Shown here piece by piece: positions 61,201-61,350 of a stretch of 64,000 nucleotides of DNA. Made by a program: the position numbers and the translations under genes. Origin of the DNA: Camarhynchus parvulus (Eukaryota > Chordata > Aves > Passeriformes > Thraupidae); contig NC_044573.1 in NCBI RefSeq assembly GCF_901933205.1, positions 54,877,993 through 54,941,992 on the forward strand, in the 5' to 3' direction. Positions within the stretch are counted from its first letter, which is position 1; each line of letters begins with the position of its first letter. The notes below the pieces were generated by a model. That model ran no database searches, was not told where the DNA came from, and saw only the letters and a program-made list of their open reading frames with translations.

Positions 61201-61350
61201 GAGCTGTCTGTGCACAATGAGAACTTGCTTATGGAAGGGAAGGCTCACACCAAGGACGAGGCAGAGCAGCTGGCTGTGAAGCTCAGGACACTGAAGGGCA
61301 GCCTTCTGGAGCTGCAGAGGGTGCTCCATGACAAACAGATCAACATTCGG
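1069..61350 (+). CDS. SYNE1: SYNE1 (nesprin-1), central portion, 40 exons, both ends outside window
   Basis: Nesprin-1 is a giant LINC-complex protein: CH domains bind F-actin, a long rod of spectrin repeats spans the cytoplasm, and a C-terminal KASH segment anchors it in the outer nuclear membrane by binding SUN proteins. Only rod sequence is present here. Forty exons join to 9,255 nt (3,085 codons) with no internal stop and matched phases throughout. The product is alpha-helical, rich in E, Q, K and L, with a tryptophan recurring about once per repeat (for example LQDWV, FEVWLE, EKWLLHM, NDWLEDAQEFL). The translation follows human nesprin-1 as I remember it almost residue for residue, including the linker SPVTEESGEEGTNSEISS. 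SYNE2 was considered but does not fit this linker or the exon order. No membrane segment or CH domain is seen, as expected for this part of the protein. Confidence 0.96.
2760..2903 (+). CDS. SYNE1: SYNE1 window exon 2 (residues 62-109)
   Basis: 48 codons, phase 0, from SLKIQMKDFEA to KRREQQKLQ, including LQEWLTTTEK, the tryptophan-centred helix of a spectrin repeat. Acceptor ttcctag, donor gtgact. It contains no long plus-frame ATG, so it must be found by splice sites. The next intron is only 324 bases and looks featureless. Confidence 0.94.
3228..3383 (+). CDS. SYNE1: SYNE1 window exon 3 (residues 110-161)
   Basis: 52 codons, phase 0, from SVLEEISCHEHQLNRL to SQYLTLSNLTK. LKEKAQQLWEEQ is a typical helix-B segment. 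Acceptor gctttacag, donor gtaatg. The open frame extends upstream into the intron, but the splice site sets the true start. The next intron (1,666 bases) is AT-rich with no recognised element. Confidence 0.95.
5050..5214 (+). CDS. SYNE1: SYNE1 window exon 4 (residues 162-216)
   Basis: 55 codons, phase 0, from EKVSRMDRIVAEHQQF to SVLDSRMLKLE. VKDLQDWVADAVHMLDSY is helix A of a repeat. Acceptor gaattgcag, donor gtatgg. The 1,108-base intron that follows contains a cryptic acceptor with an open stretch at 5,812 (see findings) and is otherwise featureless. Confidence 0.95.
6323..6495 (+). CDS. SYNE1: SYNE1 window exon 5 (residues 217-274, last codon split)
   Basis: 173 nt beginning GLLAVKQEKEVQMKI and ending CIQCK plus two bases of a serine codon completed by exon 6 (AG|T), so the next intron is phase 2. 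Acceptor acttcttag, donor gtaaaa. Contains LKDSWASLLS. The 832-base intron shows no recognised element. Confidence 0.95.
7328..7481 (+). CDS. SYNE1: SYNE1 window exon 6 (residues 274-325)
   Basis: 154 nt: one base completing serine, then QLEGALSKWTSYQEDV to TAALSKAK. FSRWMDKVE is a helix-A tryptophan segment. Acceptor aaattacag, donor gtgtgt. It lacks an ATG-started open frame of useful length and is recognised by homology and splice sites. The next intron is very short (136 bases). Confidence 0.94.
7618..7761 (+). CDS. SYNE1: SYNE1 window exon 7 (residues 326-373)
   Basis: 48 codons, phase 0, from LLNEEVLSHNSLLETIE to KFLKERTK, including LELQDLQERY. Acceptor ttttgtag, donor gtagag. The following intron (7,762-9,962; 2,201 bases) is AT-rich. 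A slightly more GC-rich stretch near 8,960-9,190 may be an old repeat, but I could not classify it. Confidence 0.94.
9891..9950. repeat. AT/CA-rich simple repeat
   Basis: Interrupted alternating TA/CA sequence just upstream of exon 8, ending about 12 bases before its acceptor. It leaves that acceptor (cacatgcag) with little pyrimidine tract. Confidence 0.7.
9963..10127 (+). CDS. SYNE1: SYNE1 window exon 8 (residues 374-428)
   Basis: 55 codons, phase 0, from EAVTKAEGLLTLHQEYQ to EATLRDLQ. LKAFEVWLEKEQEKL is helix A of a repeat. Acceptor cacatgcag with a weak upstream pyrimidine tract, donor gtatgt. The next intron (1,277 bases) has no recognised element. Confidence 0.95.
11405..11722 (+). CDS. 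SYNE1: SYNE1 window exon 9 (residues 429-534)
   Basis: 106 codons, phase 0, about one whole repeat length, from ELQVHCAEGQALLN to EMQLQQMK. Contains LRQDWQVYQHRL (helix C/B type) and VNDWLTNLEEK (helix A), then a basic stretch RTGRRSGRATK. Acceptor gcctttacag, donor gtaaag. The next intron (754 bases) is featureless. Confidence 0.96.
12477..12632 (+). CDS. SYNE1: SYNE1 window exon 10 (residues 535-586)
   Basis: 52 codons, phase 0, from KWHEDITVYKDDVEEV to YQTLLLHVL, matching the nesprin-1 segment between the basic patch and the EQ-KFLEEEI helix. Acceptor tttctcatag, donor gtaagt. No long ATG-started frame covers it. The next intron (670 bases) holds only an AT microsatellite. Confidence 0.94.
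12751..12787. repeat. (AT)n microsatellite
   Basis: Run of alternating CA/TA with a pure AT core at about 12,764-12,780 in the intron after exon 10. Confidence 0.85.
13303..13473 (+). CDS. SYNE1: SYNE1 window exon 11 (residues 587-643)
   Basis: 57 codons, phase 0, from EQVKFLEEEIRCMEESE to KKVQKLE, including NWYGATNKNFKNV. Acceptor ttgtttgaag, donor gtacag. The last 96 bases and the donor recur in degenerate form at 17,691-17,786, evidence of a past local exon duplication. The next intron (722 bases) is otherwise unremarkable. Confidence 0.95.
14196..14522 (+). CDS. SYNE1: SYNE1 window exon 12 (residues 644-752)
   Basis: 109 codons, phase 0, from VLLSDMDIGHSLLKSARE to KKAQLSKYK, one full repeat length. 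Contains EQLEELAGSIRKEHM and TQWVMEYQAILH. Acceptor tccttcacag, donor gtaaaa. The next intron (1,181 bases) carries the ERVL-type LTR fragment at 15.1 kb. Confidence 0.96.
15108..15365 (+). mobile_element. Degenerate ERVL-type LTR fragment (5' part), sense orientation
   Basis: Begins TGTACTGCGCCCAGCTG and carries successive blocks that also occur, in the same order, in the minus-strand LTR at 57.3-57.8 kb: CAGCAGCC, GTGCTGTGCTTT, AGTGTTG, CATTGCTGAGCAGTACC and TCAAGGC. This layout is familiar from bird ERVL-family LTRs. The 3' half, including any promoter and polyadenylation signal, is missing or decayed beyond recognition. No internal retroviral genes are present. Confidence 0.6.
15704..15856 (+). 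CDS. SYNE1: SYNE1 window exon 13 (residues 753-803)
   Basis: 51 codons, phase 0, from SIQQTVLSHEPSIKSV to YQELCRKTK, with KGEALCDLVNDVTLK. Acceptor gcattgtag, donor gtaaaa. No ATG-started frame covers it; it is identified by homology and splice sites. The next intron (1,302 bases) is AT-rich with a T/G-rich run near 16,000-16,020 and no recognised element. Confidence 0.94.
17159..17326 (+). CDS. SYNE1: SYNE1 window exon 14 (residues 804-859)
   Basis: 56 codons, phase 0, from ACVETLEVRVKEHEDYN to ITQQLANQK, including GEKWLLHMSSRLASPDLM. Acceptor gatctgcag, donor gtgggt. The open frame runs through both flanking introns, so length alone misleads. The next intron (1,105 bases) contains the decayed copy of exon 11. 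Confidence 0.95.
17691..17786 (+). pseudogene. Decayed duplicate of the 3' half of SYNE1 window exon 11
   Basis: These 96 bases align without gaps to 13,378-13,473. By my count 81 of 96 match, and the gtac donor start follows in both. The 32 codons remain open (WYGSAKKNFRNVITTLDVVD, then KTAVEKKVQKLE), with 8 amino-acid differences. Immediately upstream the frame hits TGA (17,679-17,681), and the first half of the exon is lost or unrecognisable, although gttttag at 17,644-17,650 resembles exon-11 sequence. It lies out of order, between exons 14 and 15, so it is a relic of duplication. Inclusion as an exon appears unlikely. Confidence 0.8.
18432..18608 (+). CDS. SYNE1: SYNE1 window exon 15 (residues 860-918)
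   Basis: 59 codons, phase 0, from AIMEEIAGFEDRLNNL to YSAICSTAQR, a very conserved nesprin-1 segment. Acceptor gtttcttag, donor gtaagt. The following intron (830 bases) has an A/C-rich stretch near 19,078-19,140 and no recognised element. Confidence 0.96.
19439..19585 (+). CDS. SYNE1: SYNE1 window exon 16 (residues 919-967)
   Basis: 49 codons, phase 0, from VYQTLEHELQKHVNHQ to ADAVKQ, with LQQCQTWLSTVQSEL as helix A. Acceptor ttgtttag. The first codon is GTG (valine), an internal codon and not a translation start. Donor gtaaaa. The next intron (1,048 bases) holds nothing recognisable. Confidence 0.95.
20634..20759 (+). CDS. SYNE1: SYNE1 window exon 17 (residues 968-1009)
   Basis: 42 codons, phase 0, from VKHFRALQEQANTYLDL to DIQQTKQT, including LLCSMCDLSDATVK. 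Acceptor tcttccctcag, donor gtacaa. The next intron (1,472 bases) is AT-rich, with a T-run at about 20,930-20,941 and no recognised repeat family. Confidence 0.95.
22232..22408 (+). CDS. SYNE1: SYNE1 window exon 18 (residues 1010-1068)
   Basis: 59 codons, phase 0, from IEQQIMHSQYLSQGWEE to NMVLQVK. Contains QGWEEIKQL and ELWIYFQDVDQQLQNL. Acceptor ttttcttctag, donor gtaagg. The following intron (1,705 bases) contains the perfect inverted repeat at 22.65 kb and a 21-bp tandem duplication near 22,929-22,962. Confidence 0.95.
22648..22700. repeat. Perfect 20-bp inverted repeat with 13-nt loop
   Basis: Left arm CAGCATTTAGTCTACTCTAA (22,648-22,667) and right arm at 22,681-22,700 are exact reverse complements around the loop at 22,668-22,680. 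Pairing can extend about three more pairs past one mismatch. Transcribed RNA would fold into a tight hairpin. I cannot tell a palindromic mobile-element relic from a functional RNA hairpin. Confidence 0.9.
24114..24379 (+). CDS. SYNE1: SYNE1 window exon 19 (residues 1069-1157, last codon split)
   Basis: 266 nt from EFSQKLQSKQSALTSV to WDNLA plus AG of a split arginine (AG|A), so the next intron is phase 2. Contains LSNQWLDLCLQAHNLL, the conserved REEDLQRTRDYHDRMNVVE, and LTKEWDNLA. Acceptor ctttttcag, donor gtaaaa. The next intron (796 bases) holds an 11-bp inverted repeat with a 6-base loop at 24,747-24,774 and nothing else recognised. Confidence 0.96.
25176..27336 (+). CDS. SYNE1: SYNE1 window exon 20, giant exon (residues 1157-1877)
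   Basis: 2,161 nt: one base completing arginine, then 720 uninterrupted codons from SDAESTNVHLEALQKL to EAIHMRQ, encoding about six to seven consecutive spectrin repeats. Recurrent tryptophan helices include QRWTQLEDLVKRK, LMEWAEEQQ, GLWAQGRDL, VCHWLKQADI, VKAWQEKLKSL and LEWLRWVKTEL. A proline-bearing connector, SPPPDMAQ, lies near residue 1267, and STGQPWQPDEM near 1639. Acceptor tgataacag, donor gttagt. Most other exons here are 120-340 nt. Human SYNE1 also has one outsized exon in this region as I recall. The next intron is only 166 bases. Confidence 0.97.
27503..27840 (+). CDS. SYNE1: SYNE1 window exon 21 (residues 1878-1990, last codon split)
   Basis: 338 nt from ATLNKAYSLCQRYYQVM to QQEQLQ plus AG of a split arginine (AG|G). 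ANDWLEDAQEFLHLARNGLD is helix A, with a conserved acidic loop. Acceptor ttttatttcag, donor gtatct. The next intron is phase 2, 670 bases, with no recognised element. Confidence 0.96.
28511..28655 (+). CDS. SYNE1: SYNE1 window exon 22 (residues 1990-2038)
   Basis: 145 nt: one base, then CASEWQEYQTSRQKVIEV to EEKLLTHK. NDAEKKLSEFSVAKAASS follows the helix. The acceptor ggtttaag is a poor consensus with purines close to the site; donor gtaagg. No ATG frame covers it. The next intron (986 bases) is featureless. Confidence 0.93.
29642..29860 (+). CDS. SYNE1: SYNE1 window exon 23 (residues 2039-2111)
   Basis: 73 codons, phase 0, from TLVSIVNSFHESITALEE to GFNDK. Includes SMTTVWQRWTRLRNVAQ, one of the most conserved nesprin-1 blocks, and VQEWKGFN. 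Acceptor actttttcag, donor gtaaat. The next intron (826 bases) contains a long pyrimidine tract. Confidence 0.96.
30159..30228. repeat. C/T-only tract, about 70 bases
   Basis: Polypyrimidine run (one G at 30,185) ending in CTGAAG, about 460 bases before the exon-24 acceptor. It looks like an over-strong splice-acceptor tract but is not followed by a recognisable exon. Confidence 0.8.
30687..30949 (+). CDS. SYNE1: SYNE1 window exon 24 (residues 2112-2199, last codon split)
   Basis: 263 nt from IQKATIAIDQLQGRLPE to MQDRCH plus AA of a split asparagine (AA|T). Contains LLELLDYHSNFLLEVDHQL. Acceptor cttccatag, donor gtaagg. The next intron (phase 2, 2,114 bases) carries the solo ERVK-type LTR. 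Confidence 0.95.
31206..31821 (+). mobile_element. Solo ERVK-type LTR, sense to SYNE1
   Basis: About 616 bases, distinctly GC-richer than the flanks, starting TGTGGGAACTCAGCAC and ending near ACAGCCGACCCGAG. It has a TATA-like GCATAAAAATACG at 31,607-31,619 and AATAAA at 31,706-31,711 followed by GAAGATCAAAAAGTGAAGAG, the order expected of an LTR read on the plus strand. Flanks acgaat and actaat could be a 6-bp target duplication with one mismatch, which would place the right edge at 31,821; the usual terminal CA is not seen. No internal viral genes flank it, so it is a solo LTR. The family name is from memory of bird ERVK LTRs. Confidence 0.65.
33064..33229 (+). CDS. SYNE1: SYNE1 window exon 25 (residues 2199-2254)
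   Basis: 166 nt: one base, then MQQKVKKGVKMVKQELKE to DIQLQELQ. INVVKSWIQETKEYLLSP is helix A. Acceptor ttctgaag, donor gtaggc. The internal ATG is not a start. The next intron is 309 bases and consists partly of short repeats of ATTCATTTAGTAA. Confidence 0.95.
33330..33425. repeat. Imperfect tandem repeat of ATATTCATTTAGTAAT
   Basis: Three near-identical copies and further partial copies of the unit in the short intron between exons 25 and 26. Confidence 0.8.
33539..33694 (+). CDS. SYNE1: SYNE1 window exon 26 (residues 2255-2306)
   Basis: 52 codons, phase 0, from SLFGEVTTHRQAVEKL to LALVTVQDQ, containing the conserved KYLGLYTILPSELSLHLAE. Acceptor gtcattag, donor gtaaag. No ATG frame covers it. 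The next intron is 199 bases. Confidence 0.95.
33894..34046 (+). CDS. SYNE1: SYNE1 window exon 27 (residues 2307-2357)
   Basis: 51 codons, phase 0, from IQTKERETQQIKTLNQ to IAQAKLEQK, containing LNTILSKLKKKTND. This stretch is less conserved than its neighbours. Acceptor gttgacag, donor gtaaga. The next intron (2,371 bases) carries a CR1 3' end. Confidence 0.94.
35425..35702 (+). mobile_element. CR1 LINE 3' fragment, sense
   Basis: Shows the CR1 tail blocks in order: GGACAAGAGGCAGTGGGCAG, GCACAGGAAGTTCCACCTGA, GCATGAGGAAGAATTC, CAGAGAGGTTGTGGAGTCTC, TTGGACCAGATGACCC and the octamer-rich end TTCTATGATTCTGTGA. It is 5'-truncated, as CR1 usually is, and there is no intact reading frame. CR1 is the dominant LINE of birds, supporting the host assignment. 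Confidence 0.9.
36418..36600 (+). CDS. SYNE1: SYNE1 window exon 28 (residues 2358-2418)
   Basis: 61 codons, phase 0, from ILGDELDSCNIKLLELD to YRAAKLSQ, including IGKLTALHQQTIRQAEYR. Acceptor tctgcctag, donor gtatga. No ATG frame covers it. The next intron (1,451 bases) has no recognised element. Confidence 0.95.
38052..38189 (+). CDS. SYNE1: SYNE1 window exon 29 (residues 2419-2464)
   Basis: 46 codons, phase 0, from AASHLEEYNEMLEFIL to LRDQFKAYQ. MLEFILKWIEKANILVHG is helix A. Acceptor tttcatccag, donor gtgatt. The next intron (1,266 bases) shows no recognised element. Confidence 0.95.
39456..39641 (+). CDS. SYNE1: SYNE1 window exon 30 (residues 2465-2526)
   Basis: 62 codons, phase 0, from SILDESGEIHGDLEAM to LPNLQDAAK, including YLASVYCTEGMSQQVLELG. 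Acceptor ccatctag, donor gtaaag. The next intron (697 bases) is featureless. Confidence 0.95.
40339..40461 (+). CDS. SYNE1: SYNE1 window exon 31 (residues 2527-2567)
   Basis: 41 codons, phase 0, from DMKKFEVELRVLQAALE to LKEQLSHRQ, with EQAQATLTSPELGHLSLKEQ almost identical to mammals as I recall. Acceptor tgttacag, donor gtaaaa. The next intron (2,112 bases) carries a GC-richer repeat-like block at 41.3 kb. Confidence 0.95.
41280..41565. mobile_element. Unclassified GC-richer repeat-like block with AATAAA, possible LTR remnant
   Basis: About 285 bases much richer in G+C than the AT-rich intron around it. It contains GCTGTAACCCCTGCCCACC, a G-rich stretch and, at about 41,480, GCAATAAAGACGCCCTCTGC, a polyadenylation-signal context like that of gammaretrovirus-type LTRs. 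No terminal repeats or target duplication could be defined and the family is not recognised; a non-mobile sequence remains possible. Confidence 0.35.
42574..42756 (+). CDS. SYNE1: SYNE1 window exon 32 (residues 2568-2628), followed by a GC donor
   Basis: 61 codons, phase 0, from HLLSEMESLKPKVQAVQE to QQCNIMQ, with LQEEASRLQHTAIQQCNIM. It is strikingly GC-rich compared with neighbouring exons and open in several frames. Acceptor tgtttctag. The downstream splice site reads ATGCAG|gcaagt, a GC donor with otherwise good consensus. The next intron (1,248 bases) is AT-rich with no recognised element. Confidence 0.95.
44005..44148 (+). CDS. SYNE1: SYNE1 window exon 33 (residues 2629-2676)
   Basis: 48 codons, phase 0, from EAVVQYEQYEQEMKHLQ to VQISRNE. 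Acceptor cttctctag, donor gtatgg. It joins exon 34 as SRNE|ELAQ. This is the last exon before the internal promoter. The next intron is 3,395 bases. Confidence 0.95.
44149..47127 (+). other. Long intron upstream of the internal CpG island
   Basis: AT-rich intron sequence. A (TATG)n microsatellite lies at 44,420-44,442. I recognise no exon, RNA gene or mobile element. Base composition changes abruptly near 47,128, where the CpG island starts. Confidence 0.6.
47128..47531 (+). promoter_or_regulatory. SYNE1: Intragenic CpG island, probable internal SYNE1 promoter and 5' leader
   Basis: About 400 bases of very GC- and CpG-rich DNA in an AT-rich gene. Visible elements are a GC box (GGGGGCGGGG, 47,141-47,150), repeated CCGT units (47,245-47,271), SmaI and NotI-type sites (47,301-47,316), an exact 18-bp tandem duplication (47,315-47,350), an inverted CCAAT box (ATTGG, 47,432-47,436) and an ETS-like CGGAAG (47,469-47,474). 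No TATA box is evident, as is usual for CpG-island promoters. It ends against an ATG in frame with exon 34. Promoter activity, the start site and the tissue are inferred. Confidence 0.8.
47315..47350. repeat. Exact 18-bp tandem duplication inside the CpG island
   Basis: GCTCCGCTCGGCGGTGTC occurs twice head to tail (47,315-47,332 and 47,333-47,350). Each copy contains four CpGs or more. Confidence 0.95.
47532..47738 (+). CDS. SYNE1: First exon of a short SYNE1 isoform, starts MFSQ then exon 34
   Basis: ATG at 47,532 has A at -3, and an in-frame TAG (47,520-47,522) three codons upstream closes the frame, so a transcript started in the CpG island would initiate here. The four codons MFSQ precede the exon-34 boundary, and translation then follows ELAQKIKGYQEQIASL and the rest of the rod. 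Known SYNE1 biology includes internally initiated KASH-less products such as CPG2, a synaptic endocytosis factor. Whether this start is the bird CPG2 start is inference; the protein's end lies downstream of the window. Confidence 0.65.
47544..47738 (+). CDS. SYNE1: SYNE1 window exon 34 (residues 2677-2741)
   Basis: 65 codons, phase 0, in the full-length transcript, from ELAQKIKGYQEQIASLNS to HPTHPSVVM. CKMLTMKAKHATMLLTVTEV is essentially invariant versus mammals as I recall. The acceptor tgttttctcag has only a short pyrimidine tract, preceded by a purine run (aggggg plus aaaaaa), so it looks weak; the donor gtaagc is good. The next intron (1,024 bases) is featureless. Confidence 0.93.
48763..48903 (+). 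CDS. SYNE1: SYNE1 window exon 35, Ser/Pro-rich linker (residues 2742-2788)
   Basis: 47 codons, phase 0, from MTAGRCHTLLSPVTEESG to ANTDASVNQ. Unlike every other exon here it is not helical rod but a low-complexity, acidic Ser/Thr/Pro linker (SSPPACRSPSPVANTD), with SP sites that suit proline-directed kinases. As I recall it is nearly identical in mammals. Acceptor cctgtggcag, donor gtacct. The next intron is the longest here (4,441 bases) and carries a CR1 fragment. Confidence 0.96.
48904..52231 (+). other. Long intron after exon 35, upstream part
   Basis: AT-rich intronic sequence with no recognised exon, RNA gene or repeat family. Short open frames on both strands lack splice or homology support. 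Confidence 0.6.
52232..52550 (-). mobile_element. CR1 LINE 3' fragment, antisense
   Basis: Starts AGAATCATAGAATGG, the reverse complement of the CR1 3' end, followed in order by ACCTCCAGAGATCATCTGGC, CCTGGGCAGCCTGTCCCAGT, AGCATTTCCTGG and CACCCTCCCTTGAGG blocks. It is 5'-truncated, with no intact reading frame. It is better preserved than the LTR fragment at 15.1 kb. Confidence 0.88.
53345..53512 (+). CDS. SYNE1: SYNE1 window exon 36 (residues 2789-2844)
   Basis: 56 codons, phase 0, from DIAYYQALSAEQLQTEAA to SWETLKNV, containing STSATQEFYEPGLE and LQRSWETLKN. Acceptor gcttgtag, donor gtaagt. No ATG frame covers it. The next intron (733 bases) is featureless. Confidence 0.96.
54246..54407 (+). 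CDS. SYNE1: SYNE1 window exon 37 (residues 2845-2898)
   Basis: 54 codons, phase 0, from ISEKQRTLYEALERQQKY to SPESQMAEHQ. A charged helix followed by a short Ser/Pro loop. Acceptor cttcttcag, donor gtaaaa. The next intron (1,141 bases) is featureless. Confidence 0.96.
55549..55743 (+). CDS. SYNE1: SYNE1 window exon 38 (residues 2899-2963)
   Basis: 65 codons, phase 0, from ALMDEILMLQEEISELQ to SGKRQLLE, including LQSTLTVLAERMATIRMKAS. Coiled-coil in character, with no tryptophan. Acceptor tcttaatag, donor gtacaa. The next intron (3,438 bases) holds a microsatellite, an ERVL 3' LTR and CR1. Confidence 0.96.
55961..56052. repeat. (AT)n / (GT)n microsatellite
   Basis: Interrupted alternating purine-pyrimidine run about 220 bases after exon 38. 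Confidence 0.85.
57306..57949 (-). mobile_element. ERVL-type 3' LTR plus short internal remnant, antisense
   Basis: On the minus strand the LTR reads from TGTATTCGATCTGGCTGGGA (57,843) down to CAACCTACAACA (57,306), 538 bases. Directly upstream of its TG on that strand is a purine run (complement of 57,845-57,856), the position of the polypurine tract that primes plus-strand synthesis, so this is a 3' LTR with about 105 bases of decayed internal sequence. An AATAAAAG box (complement of 57,586-57,593) marks the promoter/polyA zone. The 5' LTR and coding region are absent. No clear 5-bp target duplication is seen. It shares ordered blocks with the fragment at 15.1 kb. Confidence 0.7.
57950..58390 (-). 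mobile_element. CR1 LINE fragment (ORF2 3' region), antisense
   Basis: Contains the CR1 antisense landmarks TTGGGGAGTACAAAGCTAGA, ACACAGTACTCCAGATGT, GACTCACCAGTGTTAAGTA, GGGTCATGTTCAGTCTGGAG, GGTGCATGGGGTTGCTC and TTTTGTGTCATTAGCAAA in the usual order. These correspond to the C-terminal reverse-transcriptase region, but the frame is decayed. It directly abuts the ERVL remnant, so one inserted into or beside the other. Confidence 0.85.
58391..59181 (+). other. Intron sequence between CR1 and exon 39
   Basis: Moderately GC-rich to about 58,840 (possibly further repeat sequence that I cannot classify), then AT-rich up to the exon-39 acceptor. No exon or RNA gene recognised. Confidence 0.5.
59182..59355 (+). 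CDS. SYNE1: SYNE1 window exon 39 (residues 2964-3021)
   Basis: 58 codons, phase 0, from EKLNEQLEEQRQEQALQR to MEAQLVDCQ. RCEADELDHWLLSTRATLD is helix A of a repeat. Acceptor gtacctctag, donor gtaaag. No ATG frame covers it. The next intron (1,803 bases) contains candidate regulatory motifs near 60.4-60.9 kb. Confidence 0.96.
60477..60490 (+). promoter_or_regulatory. Candidate RFX X-box
   Basis: GTTGCTATGGAAAC is close to the palindromic RFX site consensus GTTGCCATGGAAAC. An octamer ATGCAAAT lies about 400 bases on (60,885-60,892). Motif match only. Confidence 0.35.
61159..61350 (+). CDS. SYNE1: SYNE1 window exon 40 (residues 3022-3085)
   Basis: 64 codons, phase 0, from NMLVEIEQKVVALSELSV to LHDKQINIR. 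LSVHNENLLMEGKAHTKDEA is very conserved. Acceptor gctgctgcag, donor gtgagt. This is the last exon I can place; the next expected SYNE1 exon is not in the window. Confidence 0.96.

Noticed and set aside
1069..61350. SYNE2 (nesprin-2) as the gene identity
   Set aside because: The linker exon at 48,763, the KHATMLLTVTEV block and the order of the segments match nesprin-1 as I know it, not nesprin-2.
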